A DNA stretch of 64,000 nucleotides from Sapria himalayana. Taxonomy: Eukaryota; Streptophyta; Magnoliopsida; Malpighiales; Rafflesiaceae. How positions within the stretch are numbered: position 1 is the stretch's first letter; the number at the start of each line of letters is the position of its first letter. The stretch spans positions 1,809,001 through 1,873,000 of the forward strand of contig JAREIK010017820.1 in assembly GCA_029783825.1 (NCBI GenBank), written 5' to 3'. The notes under the pieces were generated by a model that was not told where the DNA came from, made no database searches, and worked only from the letters and a program-made list of their open reading frames with translations. The position numbers were made by a program, and so were the translations under genes. Below, piece after piece: positions 12,397-24,900 of this stretch.

Positions 12397-12485
12397 CTGA
12401 TATAATTAAGGGGCTATCAGAATCATTCTCCTGCAAATCTATCGAAATCAACATTGACAATTTTCCAGAAAGCAACCATGATGCA
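12397..12485 (-). CDS. NUP188: NUP188 exon
   Basis: 89 bases. It completes serine (AG|T) and reads ASWLLSGKLSMLISIDLQEN, ending SPLIIS plus G of a split valine. The acceptor is CTTTAG|TGCATC and the donor ATCAG|GTATGC. SWLLSGKL followed by a D.QEND motif is the expected NUP188 order. A 710-base intron precedes it and a 2,443-base intron follows. Confidence 0.9.
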
Positions 12486-12929
12486 CTAAAGCAGATTGTC
12501 AGTACCAAGAAAATTGCTAAACCAAAACAAAAAACATTCAAATAAAAGGACCAACCAAAAAAAAAAAGTTGCCATTTTGGAATCCGAGTCGGACCAATTA
12601 AAAAAAAAACAGTTAAATAAATGAATTTGAATCTCTCAAAATTTGTACAATGAAAATGAAAATATAAAAAAGTAAGCCCTAGTTTCATTAAGCATCTGGC
12701 ATGTTTCATATCCAAGAAAGTCATGGATGACTTGTACGAACATAAGGTTTATGGAGCAACAAAATGATACCTAAAGCAGATTAAAGTTATTTATTATTTA
12801 CGCTCACAAGAACTTCATTTTCGTTATGGTTTTCTAAGGTGTGATAAAATGCATCAAAATTACATCACCCAGACACTAATTTCCCAATATGATCATCACC
12901 CTATTCTTGGATGATAATAAAAAAGGTCA

Positions 12930-13110
12930 TACCAGTGTACATAAGGCTCTCACTTAGTGTGGGATCTGTGATAGATTAATATCTCAACAGTCTTACACCT
13001 AAAAATCCGAGAGAATGTATCTGATTATTCTCAAACCCAAGACATGCCACTATTTGACAAATGTACTTTTCATCACATTAAGACATGACCTAATAAATAA
13101 GGAGCCAATC
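12930..13110 (-). repeat. SINE-like repeat, family S2, copy 1
   Basis: Read on the minus strand, a GGTCATGTCTTAATGTG start leads to GATGAAAAGTACATTTGTCA and then to GGGTTTGAGAA, which resembles a Pol III B box. It aligns along about 170 bases with 43240-43400. It lies in the 710-base NUP188 intron. Boundaries are approximate and no target duplication was seen. Confidence 0.6.
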
Positions 13111-13195
13111 TACGCTATAACAACAAATCTACCCGCTTGAATGATAATAAGCAATCAAATCACAACACCATGCCAACAAATCATAAGAGTTTTAC

Positions 13196-13294
13196 CTCGA
13201 TGAATCATCTGCAGAAAGACCAAAGGAATTTCTCTTCCATGCTATTCCAAAAACATTTGACTTGTCAACAATTGCTATTACATGGGAAGGAGCA
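13196..13294 (-). CDS. NUP188: NUP188 exon after a 14.5-kb intron
   Basis: 99 bases. It completes cysteine (TG|T), giving LLRCAPSHV, continues IAIVDKSNVFGIAWKRNSFG and ends LSADDSS with AG of a split serine. The acceptor is TTTGACAG|TGCTCC and the donor ATCGAG|GTAAAA. The KSNVF and CAPS strings match NUP188, and both split codons agree with the neighbours, so the giant intron is well supported. Confidence 0.9.
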
Positions 13295-14026
13295 CTGTCA
13301 AACATACATGAAAAGTAAGCTTCCTATTCATCAATAATTAGTATTAAATATATTGAAACTTGATGAAACATTCAAATGTTTTTTGTTTAATCATCGATGC
13401 ACTAGATGTAATGTTTGTATTAATATTTTAGGATTGCTCTGACCAATGAATTTTGTTATATAACTATTGAATAGAAAATTATTATTGATGAATTCAACTA
13501 AACTTGTGTACAAGGTACCACATGGAAATGCTCTCAGAGGTGCACATCAAATTTTTCACAAATATTAATCAAACTTGTATATATTTTGATATTAGATTTT
13601 GATGAATAGATTTTGATGAATAAAAGATGAGAAACATGTTGTACTTTTCAACATTGTATGCTTATAATCACAAATTTGTGATAAAAAGGGTCCCTTTTTA
13701 TCACAAATTTTGTACAGCAATAAACTCCAAGAATACTTTTATATAATTAATAAAAAAGATGTTACTTTCTTTAAACAAACAAGTTCATGAATATCAAGAA
13801 AAATCAATAAAAATAAAAATAAAATATCATGAGTAATAGTGTTGTATTCTCATGTGTCTATATGTATCATTGAAATGACTCTACTAATATTATCATGTCT
13901 CACAATCAATAGAAGTAACAAACTCATATATCATTTGGTTTCAATGCTCCAATGTTACGTAAGTTATAGATTGGCTAAAATAAGGTGACCCCAATTGGAA
14001 ATTAAAGATAACAGTGTCCTTAAAAA
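13295..14026. other. Intron sequence, AT-rich, containing a long hairpin
   Basis: No coding motif. The only structured element is the perfect inverted repeat at 13672-13710. Confidence 0.5.
13672..13710. repeat. Perfect 19-bp inverted repeat with 1-base loop
   Basis: AAATTTGTGATAAAAAGGG is followed by T and then its exact reverse complement. The perfect match suggests a young or maintained structure. It could be a collapsed MITE end pair; no other evidence of function. Confidence 0.88.
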
Positions 14027-14610
14027 TAAAGGTGTCAAGTGGGTAGGGCGGCCCAAACACAGTACAAATCACAGCCCAACTAAGTCGTGCCTAGCAGAAT
14101 ACCACGGTCCTAAATCATGTCTGGACATAGGTCATTCCGACCCAAGGCACAGCTCATGTCGTGCAGGGCCAGAGACTGTCATGCCTCATGCCGAGCCAGA
14201 TACAACCCGCATGTCTGGTCTGTTGGCACGATCCACCAGAATGGTAATCATGACTCGGGACCGTGAACCATAAAGCAAGCATGATCGATGTGGCTCGCTC
14301 TCGCCCCACCTGGACCAATTTTAAAAAAAAGATAATTATTTTTTTTAATAAATCCACCACATACACATAGTAGATTTTTTTAATAAAACTCATCACATGG
14401 ACGTGGTGAAACTGACACGACCCACCAAGAAAAGCAAGATTCTACCCGAACTCGTGCATGTCATGCCTTGTCGGGCCGAGCAGACTACAAGTCATGCCGT
14501 GTCAGGCACGACATGACTTCCTTAATGATCATGCCCGGCAAGGCATGGTGGCCCAACTGGGCCACCCAAAAACAGGTCGTGCTAGCACGACATAGCCCGT
14601 CTGACACCTA
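14027..14610. mobile_element. hAT-B non-coding derivative (GC-rich MITE)
   Basis: Starts TAAAGGTGTCAAGTGGG and ends CGTCTGACACCTA, matching the hAT-B terminal repeat TAGAGGTGTCAA. The interior is GC-rich with many GGCACG/GTCATGCC motifs and has no transposase. The flanks CTTAAAAA and TTCAAAAA could be a decayed 8-bp target duplication (two mismatches). Confidence 0.78.
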
Positions 14611-15489
14611 TTTTCAAAAATCATCCTCAAAGATTTAATCTTATAGAAAAACACCAAAAATTAAAAGAAAAATAATTATGATAGATTTTATAGAATTAGA
14701 AAGAAAAAATAGATAATAGATTACTTGAAAACTATGAAATGTAAAGTATAAGTACCAGAATATTATGTTCAGCATTAATATTATCATATTTAACATTTTT
14801 GAGAAACATGTCACAACAATAAAAAAATGATTAAATATGATTTTTTAAACATTAATGAAAACAATGATAATAATAAAAGAAAAATCTAGCATAAGGATCA
14901 TAAATGAATTTGTAGTAAGTTATGTGAAGCCTCATCAATGAATCAAATAATCTAGCATGCAGTGCCTATCATCTGAAAATAAATCAACAAATCTTTTGAG
15001 ATATAAGCCACTATAATTTTTTGAGTGTGTACCATCTCCTCACATTAAGAGCACAATGAAACAAAAAATTTCTATCTCCCCTACATAAGCTTCCTCCAAC
15101 TCTCAACTAGATGAAATATAGTGTGATTAGTTGCACCAAATTCATTGTATAACTACTAAAATAGATGTGTGAATTACAAGATACAAAACTTTGCCCATAT
15201 ATTAAATGTCATATTGCTTGAGGTTATTATTGGTAAATCTCTATTTTAATTGATCTCTAAATAGTCTCCAAATGATTAGAAATGAAAATTCTTAATCAAT
15301 TGATCTCTCTTTTTGATAGCTATTGGTAAATCTTTTCTATCAATATTATTTCATCATGATCTATAAATATATAATTCAAGACAGAGTTAAGATTTGATAC
15401 ATTAGATTGAAAATAATTTGTATTCAATTTTATAGAATTTATAAAATATATACTAAGCCCAAAATACTTAATTTTTGGTATACTTTTTT
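14611..15489. other. AT-rich intron sequence, nothing recognised
   Basis: No exon, repeat ends or coding remnants found on either strand. Confidence 0.5.
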
Positions 15490-15499
15490 ATAATTATAT

Positions 15500-15810
15500 A
15501 TATAAGCATAAAGATGCGGGATCATTATTGTGTGAATATATAAATACTAATACATTAAATCTCATAAGAACTTCAAAATTAAATGTATTTAAGTAAAAAT
15601 AATATTGAGATAACGGATCACCTATGAAGTACTTGTTTTGTATGTATCTATTGGATGATGAATTTGTGTGCCTACAAATACTTTCATTCAATAATGAAAA
15701 GTCATTGGTTCAAGACTTATCAAGTATACTTTTTCTGACTTTCGAGAATAAGATTGTCGAAATATTAATATTTCTCAAACTTTGTGATAAAGCAAAAAAC
15801 AAGTAAAATA
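15500..15810 (+). repeat. 5S-rRNA-like dispersed repeat, copy 2
   Basis: The 5S-like core (about 15543-15640) contains ACTAATACATTAAATCTCAT, AAATTAAATGTATTTAAG and GATAACGGATCACCTATG followed by AAGTACTTGTTTTG, tracking the 3' half of plant 5S rRNA (GATGGGTGACC, GAAGTCCTCGTGTTG). GATGCGGGATCAT at 15516 resembles the 5S 5' end. The tail to 15810 contains GAATAAGATTGTCGAAATAT and is shared with the other copies. Confidence 0.65.
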
Positions 15811-17243
15811 TATGAGATACAACCTTCATAAAGACATGGAATGCATTATTTTAATATATTAATAAAATTAATAGCATAATTAAGCCTGAGATCAAGCCAA
15901 TCTATTAAAAAGAGATGAACATCATCATTTTAATAAATAATCATTTTATAGTTTTTATATATTTTATATTTTCATTGTTGTTAATATAACTATATATTTC
16001 TTATAATTATAAATAATAAAAATTATAAAATTCATAAGCAATAAAAATAAATAAATAGTCAAATTTATAATTCATATAAATATTATAAAATTTTTAATTC
16101 AAAAAGAATGAATTTTATAATATCTATTATTTTTATGAATTTCATTATTTTTAAACATTTTACATTTTCATTATTTTTTATATTATTTATTTTTTATAAT
16201 TTATATTTTCATTAATATATTAAAAAATAAGAACTATAAAATTTATAAAAAATTATAACATTAACACTTCAAAAGAATAAACATGCTACTTACTTTAATA
16301 TAACATTACGATAACTAGAGGGAGAAGCTTAGTCCACTCCTTTAATAGTGTATTAAAATAATCATAAAAAAAGAATATGTTTTTATATGTTAATATAAAA
16401 ATATTAAAAAAAATGATCTAGTCAATAAAATACAAGTTTTGTAATCAAAGATGTTTGAGAAATTTAATAACTAGACTCATGAACTCCTTAGCTAAAACAT
16501 ATCATGATACAAAATCAAATGGTAAAGTCAATTTAAATTATTGAGTAAATTACATAAAGGATATTTGTCACTTTTAATAAAAAAATCAAAAATAAAGTAT
16601 TCCAAAAAATTAATGAGTCTAAATGTAATGCATGATAATGTCTTTTGTACAATATTGGAATGAAAATTATGATATGATAACAAAAGTGGAACCTAGAAAC
16701 TTATATCTATAAGACCTATGGACAAGCTCAACATTTTCGAACTTAAACAAAATACCTTAAATTCTAAGTTAAAAAAATAAATAAAAGATTATATATTGGA
16801 AAATTGATTATTTTTTAATTTTTTTTCTTGGTATTAACTACTGTATTTTTTAAAAATTTTGCTATAAATTTTCATATATTTAAAATTATTTTAAAAAATA
16901 TATATTAATTAAAAAATGATGTCAAAAAACTTACATATGACCTCATGAATTCAAAAATATCTTATCTTGCACTTATGAATATAATAAATTCCATGGCAAC
17001 AGTCTTATCATCCTCCAAATATCTTCAACATCATGTAAAAAATAAGCTAATAAAGATCACTTTTCTTAAAACCTTATAGGCTTTTTATGCTAAAAATAGA
17101 AAAAACCATAATCATTAAATTTTAATTAATATAAAATATAATAATTATAGCAATTATGTTATCATACATATAACTTTTAATCTGCTATTTCTCAAACAAA
17201 TAAAATATTCTAAGCTAAATAATTAACTATTGAGAATAAAATC
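15811..17243. other. AT-rich intron sequence, nothing recognised
   Basis: Extremely AT-rich, especially 15940-16260 and 16780-16920. No coding remnant or repeat boundary could be supported. Confidence 0.5.
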
Positions 17244-17438
17244 CAAAATTAACCAATGGCATGTAAGTCCGATTGGCAAGATGCAAAATTTATGCCTATT
17301 GGAGGATGTGAGTTCGACCCTCATGAGCTACCATCAACAACTATTATAGAAAATCATGTCTCCCAGGGTACAAATGAATTGCCTCAAGCCCAATTGGTCT
17401 CCGGAATTCCACCCTAATAAAAAAAATACAAAATTAAC
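17244..17438 (+). mobile_element. SINE (17254-17428) with perfect 10-bp target-site duplication
   Basis: A 175-bp element flanked by CAAAATTAAC at 17244-17253 and 17429-17438. It has a B-box-like sequence GAGTTCGACCC at about 17310-17320, an A-box-like TGGCATGTAAG near 17257, and a 3' A-rich end (AATAAAAAAAATA). These are the expected features of a tRNA-derived SINE. The intact duplication suggests relatively recent retroposition. Confidence 0.85.
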
Positions 17439-18849
17439 TTTTTTATAAAATACAATTGAATATAAAAATAATTTGCAGACAATTTCACAGGTATATTATG
17501 AGAACTATAATACCCATTTGTCTCTAATAAGCTTGGCATTCAAGATATGAACAAACTAACTTAAGGAACAACACTGATATACTAGATTACACTTTTAACA
17601 AGTATATTCCAAAAATGAACAATAGTAATCTTTTCTATATTTTTCTATTTTGTTGCTTATATTGTGCTTTTTGTACTAGAAGATTGTCGTTTATATTTTA
17701 AAGATATTCGATCAAAGAATTTAGTTACATACACTCTTACATATTAATGAATTACAAAAAAAAAAAAAAAAGATCCAAAATAATTAAGATAGAATTTGAT
17801 TAATTTTAATTGATTTAGTTACAATATAACACTTATAAATAAGACAACTATTTTAAATTAGACAAGTTAAATTTTAAGTATGGGCAGAATGTTGGTAGCT
17901 CGTGGTATCAATGGGCATATTCCAAAGAAACCCTAGGAGGACATTTTTTCATGGTAGCAGAGAATATATTCCAAAGCTACCCTAGGAGGGTTTTTTTTTT
18001 ATATGGTATCAGAGGGTATATACCAAAGCAACCCTAGCAGAGCATTTTTTTCATGGTATCAGAGGGTACATTCAGACAAGTTGTCACCAATTTTGGGGTA
18101 CATGGTTGACGGAGCAGCCTTTCATAGTGCCGATGAAAGCAAATGCTGGCAATTTCAGTATATAACAACAAAATATTCACATACAATGGGTATTTTTAGT
18201 TTATTTTAAGGTGAATGTGATGGCAAGTGTGCCGACATGGATTTTTGTGGGTGAGTAGCCCTCGTTTCTTGACAATGGAGGTGGTCAGTATTGAGGTTGA
18301 TATGGTGGTGTGAGCACAGAAGCCACAATAATTTCTATTTGGCCAAAATACACTGAGTGTGTATGTTTAAATTATATGAAATATATATTTTTTTAAAAAA
18401 TTTTACATAACATAATAGTAGTTTATGCAAAATTATTATTTCATAAATTTTACATAACATTGTATTTTTTGATATTTTTTGTTAAAGTGCACTACAACCA
18501 AAAATGTGGAAAAAAAATAATTGAATTTAGTGTGACATCAATTAGATTTAGTCAAAGCACCGCGGCATCTTCATCACACAGTGGCAACTAGAGAGATAGG
18601 AGATCATGTAGAAATAGCCCAAGAGATAGAAAGGCAGTACTAACTTGCTCTTTCTATAGGAGGATAAGACACTTGGGTGAAGTGATTGGCCTTTCATTCT
18701 AAGTTGCAATAAACTTTATAAGGTTCACAGACTATATAGCAGACTATTAGACCTACTCATATTGCTTCTTATACAAACACGTCAACTAGTCATTTTATAT
18801 GAATGCTTTCTCAAAAGTACTAGATATTATTCTTTAGATGTTACTGATC
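17439..18849. other. Intron sequence with a tandem array; otherwise nothing recognised
   Basis: AT-rich DNA apart from the array at 17903-18070. The stretch 18070-18540 is of more balanced composition but gave no recognisable protein or RNA. Confidence 0.45.
17903..18070 (+). repeat. Tandem array of about 50-bp units starting with a primer-binding-site-like motif
   Basis: Units start at 17903, 17952, 18004 and 18054 with TGGTATCA, TGGTAGCAGAG, TGGTATCAGAG and TGGTATCAGAG. Most continue with TATATTCCAAAG.(A/T)ACCCTAG. TGGTATCAGAGC complements the 3' end of plant initiator tRNA-Met and is the usual LTR-retrotransposon primer site. The last base differs here (G instead of C). Confidence 0.8.
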
Positions 18850-19549
18850 ATCAAATAGTGTTACTAAATTCAACACACACACATCCACTATATTTTTTGT
18901 AGACCAACTAACTCTAGATTCTTTGATAGTAGATTCAAGGGTAAATATTCGTGCGATAGCAAATCTCTCCTTTTAGCACTTTTGTTGAGTCCAAGGTTTC
19001 TATATTATTGTTGCCAATAACACCTTTATATGGGTCAAGGGGCATGACATTATTAATGTTGGTTTTTTCTTTTTGATGCATCACTTATATGCATCATGAT
19101 TTCATCATAACTTATTTTCTATTGATTATGTTATGAAGCAACAAGGTTGTGATATTATTTTCTTATTTACTAATATTTTTATGCAAGATTTTTAAACTAG
19201 AAAAGTGACTTCCCTAAGAATTAAGCAAGATAAATTGTATTTATTTCTTCTTTATTCACATAAACTCATCTTAATGTATATATACTCACTAATTGTTTAC
19301 TTTCGACTTAGACATCCTTGACTAGATAAGCTAATATTTTTTTAGCCGAGCATCAGAAGAATAATAATTATTAATTATGAAACATGCCAGCTATAAAAGT
19401 ATATTATAACTTCTTATTCGGTATGTCAAAAAAATACAAAGAATTACTAATTTCTTCTAATTCACTCAAACATTTAGTAATTATGTAGAACAATCATGTA
19501 TGATAGCTTGCGATAGTTTATTAATTTTATTTATGAATGTACTCGATAT

Positions 19550-19915
19550 TTGATTAGACAGATACTCACATACTAGATCTCATAAGAATTTTAAAAATAA
19601 ATATGTATGAGCAAGAATAATTTATCATATTGAGTCTTTGTATTGCAAATGTCTATTTGAGATCATACTCTAATACGATAGTAAGTACTTTTGATCAGGG
19701 AAGTAAGTCTCAAGTTCGAAATACATCAGACATAATTTTTTTAAATTTCAAGGGTAAGACATTCAAGATATTAATATCTCTAAGATATCATGCTAAAGCA
19801 GAAGACATGTGCACTGAAATGATTATGATTGGGCACAGCTCAATTTTATGCTCAGCTCAATTTTTATCTCCAACAATGATTGTGCTCAGCCCAATTTTCA
19901 TATTTGTTAGTACTT
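19550..19915 (+). repeat. 5S-rRNA-like dispersed repeat, copy 3, inserted in copia A
   Basis: Contains ACTAGATCTCATAAGAATTT and TATTGAGTCTTTGTATTGC, aligning with parts of the 5S-like core of the other two copies, and the shared tail (AAGGGTAAGACATTCAAGAT). Copia copy B continues without this block (near 35310-35340), which gives an empty site and shows a mobile insertion of about 360 bases. Confidence 0.6.
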
Positions 19916-21931
19916 AAAAAATGTCTCAAATTTTTTCATTAAATTTTATTAAAAAAAAATAAAAAAAGATTGGATATAATATTAAAATGTTAAAGAGTGC
20001 TAATATATTAAAATATATTGTTTAATAATTTTCTTATTTTTTTAAGAAGCATAAAGTAATTTATCAGAATACTAATATTCCATTATAGAATTGAATAACT
20101 AAAGGAAAGAACTAATATTTAATTGATATGATTATGACACTCCTACTTTATAAGAGTCTACCTAAACGTTTTGAGAAGAAGTGTTAACTACTAACTTCTT
20201 AAGCAATCAAATATTATCTTCTATTCTTCCAAATCATATCTCATATTATCTTGAATACCCCTAGTCATGAGAGAAACTTCTTATTCACCAAAGACAAAAA
20301 TATTATGAGTTTTGATGTAAACTTATTTGTGGACAAATACATTTATATAATGACTCAATCCAAAAAAACATATCTTAAAATATTATAGTAGTGACCTCTT
20401 TTTTCCTATCCAGTTATTATTTCTCACATGGAATTAACAACTAATAATGCTTACATGCTTACACTTGATATGACTAGTATGGTTGCCTTTGAGAAGAATA
20501 GTAATACCTCTCATAGGATAACACGACTAAGAGAAGAATCTATATATGATTGTCCCAATGGGTATGAGATGTGAATCTCTTCAAGAGAAGGAGATGAGAA
20601 TTGTAAAACTTAATGATCTCAATATGAAAGTATATACAAGACAGATAAATCCATATCTATTTTAGGTTAGTCGTTTGTCAAATAAGCTGATCCAAATGAA
20701 AGGAAGACTTAGACATTTTGATTACATTATAGAAAGAATCAATGACTTGTTCTATTCAGCATTTTTTATCTTAAGTACTTTTGTATACTCATTTTTGATA
20801 TTATGTATTATAATTTCTTATTCTCCCTTTATAGCTGCAAAATCCCATACACTCTTCTCGAGATACTTATTCATCCAAAATGATGAAAAATTATGTTTAA
20901 AAAATTGAGTATAATCATATATAATCATTCATAGGATATCATCTTTAAATCAAAAAGTAAGCCAGTAATAGATATATATATACGATGAAGACGAAACTAA
21001 AGAAAAAAGTTGGTCCACACAAACCTAGGTTGATAACAAGATATTTTACTTAGACTTATATGGTATTGATTATTAGGATACGTTTTTTCATATGACTAAA
21101 ATAGTCACTACTAAGTTGTTATTTATTATTGAAGCATTACACAATTAGACTGTGTATCAGTTAAATGTAAGAAAAATATTCTTTCATGATGATTTTAAAA
21201 AAATATATATATGCAACAATCATCAAACTTCATTGTTCCAAAGAAACCATATATGATATAAAAAATATGAAAAGCCTTTTATGGCCTTAAGTAGTCTCCT
21301 AGTCCTAAAGCATAATTTAATAAATATTACTTGATACTTATTATATTTGGTCTTATAATATGTGTATCAAACAATTCTTATTTTTTCCAACATAAATCAA
21401 GAGATTAATACGTAATGTTAATTATATATATCGATGATATTTTGATTACTATAAATAATTAGTTAGATATATCCCAAATAAAATCATTTTTATAAGTCGG
21501 GTATCAAAAAAAAATTTGAGATGTATATGATATTTTCTTGGCATTAAGGTCGGATACTCAGAAAATAACTTTTCTTTTTTAGATAAGATTTAGGCAATGT
21601 GTGATAAACCACTTAATTTTTTCAAACCATTAAAAATGAAATTTTTTAATGCTTTTAAAAAATCAATATGTTTGATAAAAAATATTAATGAAATGTTAAT
21701 TAAAAATTTTAAGTAAAATAGTGTTTAAAAAATTAAGTAGGTAGAGACTGACTAAATATTTTCAACAAATTTTTTCTACAAATTTTTTTAAAAAAAATTA
21801 CCATTTTGTCCTTTTTCCTTTTTTTTATTTTCTCATTCACTCTACAGTTCAGTTGTGAATCTATCTTCTCCTCCTCATTTCTTCATAACCAAAAATCCTA
21901 ACTTTAGTCCTCTTTCATGATTAATTTAAAA

Positions 21932-24900
21932 GAAAAAATTAGAGATATCAAACATATCAAGCTAGATCAGCCCGACATGATTTTAGGCCGCCTAACCGAA
22001 CTACCATGTTGGACCAAGCACGGCACAATTATTGTACTGTGTCGTGCCTAGCTCGGCATGGTTTTTCAAGCCAGGACCGGCACGGCCCATAGGCACGGCT
22101 GGTTTTTTACTGTGCCGAATCATGCCCACATGGGCTAGTTTAAAAAATTAAAAAAAAAATTAAGATATTTTTTTCATGTAATTAAAAGATAGATAATGTT
22201 TAAAAATTTTTAAATTATAAATTATAAATTTTTAATAGTTTAAAATTTTTTATTTTTTATGTTATTTGTTTTAATTTTGTATTAATTAGTAGATTATTAG
22301 AATTAGAATTTATATATGAAATAATAAAATATTAAATAATTAAAACTTAAATATAAATAAAAATTTAAATTAAATGAAAAAGTCAAACCAAACCAAATGA
22401 CAAATATAATATAAATAAAAATGAGTACAGTATAATACATCAAAATCAAAAATTAAAATCAGACATAACTCATAAACATAACATAAGCATCGTAATCTCA
22501 CAATCGTCAAATGTAGGACATCAAATGGCAACTTCATCAATCATCTATCATCGTATCATTATCATCCTCAAACTCAAAATCAAAATCACTTTCATATGAA
22601 TCATCATCAGCAATCAACACATCTGCTTTCACTGCAGTCCCAACACGATCATGGATACCCAAGCTTGAATCTTCGCAATCTGTTATGCATGCTAAAGTAT
22701 CAATAATATTTAGACGTAATCTTGATCTCCCATCCAAAATCACATTCACTGCAATAAAAAAAATAGAGTCCGATACAACGCTCGACACCGGAGGAGTCAG
22801 TAGATCTCATGTCATCCTAAATAACACGGGAAAGATGGACTCATGATTTTCACAACTGTAATATATTAAGATTCTTAGTATCATAATGTGATAGGATTGA
22901 ACAGTAATCAATATATAAGTATCGTAATAGTTCGCTCCTATTTAACGATCCACCCCATTATTTTTTTATCGCTAACTGAATGGAAAAATCATTTCCGAAT
23001 ATGATATCTATGTCTGTGCTCGGAGTCTCACTACTGATACCATCATACCTAGTATCATAGTATGTGAAAAACTCAGTCAACTTCTCATGAATGAACCCTT
23101 TAGGTGGATCTTCCAGGTTCATTCACGAGGAAATATAAGTCAAAATATTATATATTCTTTTCATCTTAACCCTAGGGTCCATGCAGGTAGTCAAACAATA
23201 AAGAGATAAATTAGTGGACCAATACTTTAAGTACTTGGTTTCCATCTATACAACCATATGACTAAGAGTCGGGTCAGCTCGATACTTTCTAAACATGCTA
23301 CTAATATTGCATATACAAATGAGTGCAATGCTAGTCATGAGAGTATAAACTAATGAACAAATATTCATCGTATCATAAAAAATCTTTAAATATTTCATAA
23401 ATAAAATTCTTGTAGCCCAGTCAGTGTCATCAATAAATAAGTTCATTACTCTTACTATTGGCATCGTCAGATATCACGTGTTTGTATCCAACACATTACT
23501 CCAACATCAGATACATGTAATTCCAACGATGTCTGACATCTAATTATAATTTTTTCTCCTTAAGATTCACAGACAAATAGAAACTATCAAACTCATATTG
23601 TTTACAAAGTAAACGAATATATTTTAGTGAGTTATGTATATTTTCCAAAATAGGAAAATACACATTCATCCCTGCTTGTACAATCAAGTTAATCATGTGA
23701 CATATGCATCTGACATGAAAAATCTCTCCTAATAGTTCATCTTTAATATTCCTAACAAACATATTAATCTCTACTTCATTATTAACTACGTTATCAAATA
23801 TGATACTAAAAATATTATTTTAAATTTTATATTCTCTAAAGATTTTTATCATACACTCAAAAAAGGCCGGGCCATCATGAGGATGGAAAATATCAAAGAA
23901 TCCTAAAATTTTTTTATTTAGAATCCAATTTGAATCTACATAGTGGACGGTGAGACATGCATAAGATTCATCATCATGATTTATCCAGATATCGAACGTC
24001 ACAAACATCACTCCACTAAATGTCCTAAATTTATTAATTATTATTTGTTTTCTAACTTAAAATATTTTAGCATGTCGTTCCTAGATATAGACCTAGGAAT
24101 CTTATGATAAGTAAACTGAAAATATGTCTGCATGATGCTCACTACCCTTGAATCTTTCAAAAATCTGACCGAAAGATCCATTATGGTGATAAGTTTAGTC
24201 ATGTCTTCCCTACTCAACATGTTGTGGTATATGATAGGAATAAACTTTGACACTAAATTAGATCCATCATCAAAAATTTCACCACTAAATAGGATTTGTC
24301 TAAGATCTAATACACTATATTTTTTGATGCATATTTTGGCATGTCTCTTAAGGTATCATGTCCCAAATACACTCTTACAAGTAAAAATTTTTTTTATAAT
24401 ATTTATACTGTGTTATTTCTTCTTCCATACCTCTAACATTTTTTTTATTTTATAGATTTTTGGGTGAAGGCAACCAGAAAAACAAAAATTTCAACAGCCT
24501 CAGACCTTTAGGTAAAATTTTTATTTTCTAAATTTAAATTAATTTCATTAGTCTTTGTCATTTTTTTTAATTTTTTTTAGACAAGAGAGTAGACTGTAAA
24601 GTAGAGAGAGAAAGTGAAATACAAAAATTATTTAAAAATAAAATAGGCTTAAGAATTAACTAATTAAAAAAATAGAAATACGCATAAAGCTATGTAAAGC
24701 ACGTGCACCACAAATCCAAAGTCCAATCCAAATACAAACCAAAGCCAAGCACGAGTTGTGAGTCCCGAAAAACCAATCCAAAATCCTGAAAAAAAGAATT
24801 TTAGAAGAGAGATTTGAGAGAGAAAATGAGATTTTATGTTTTTGAAAAACATAAATATTAGATGTTGGGTTTTATAGAATAATATAATAAATTTTTTTTT

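Noticed and set aside
12278..12724. 148-codon minus-strand frame as a separate gene
   Set aside because: Only residues from 12485 to 12397 are real NUP188 exon; the upstream part is intron read-through with an F/L-rich AT-biased translation.
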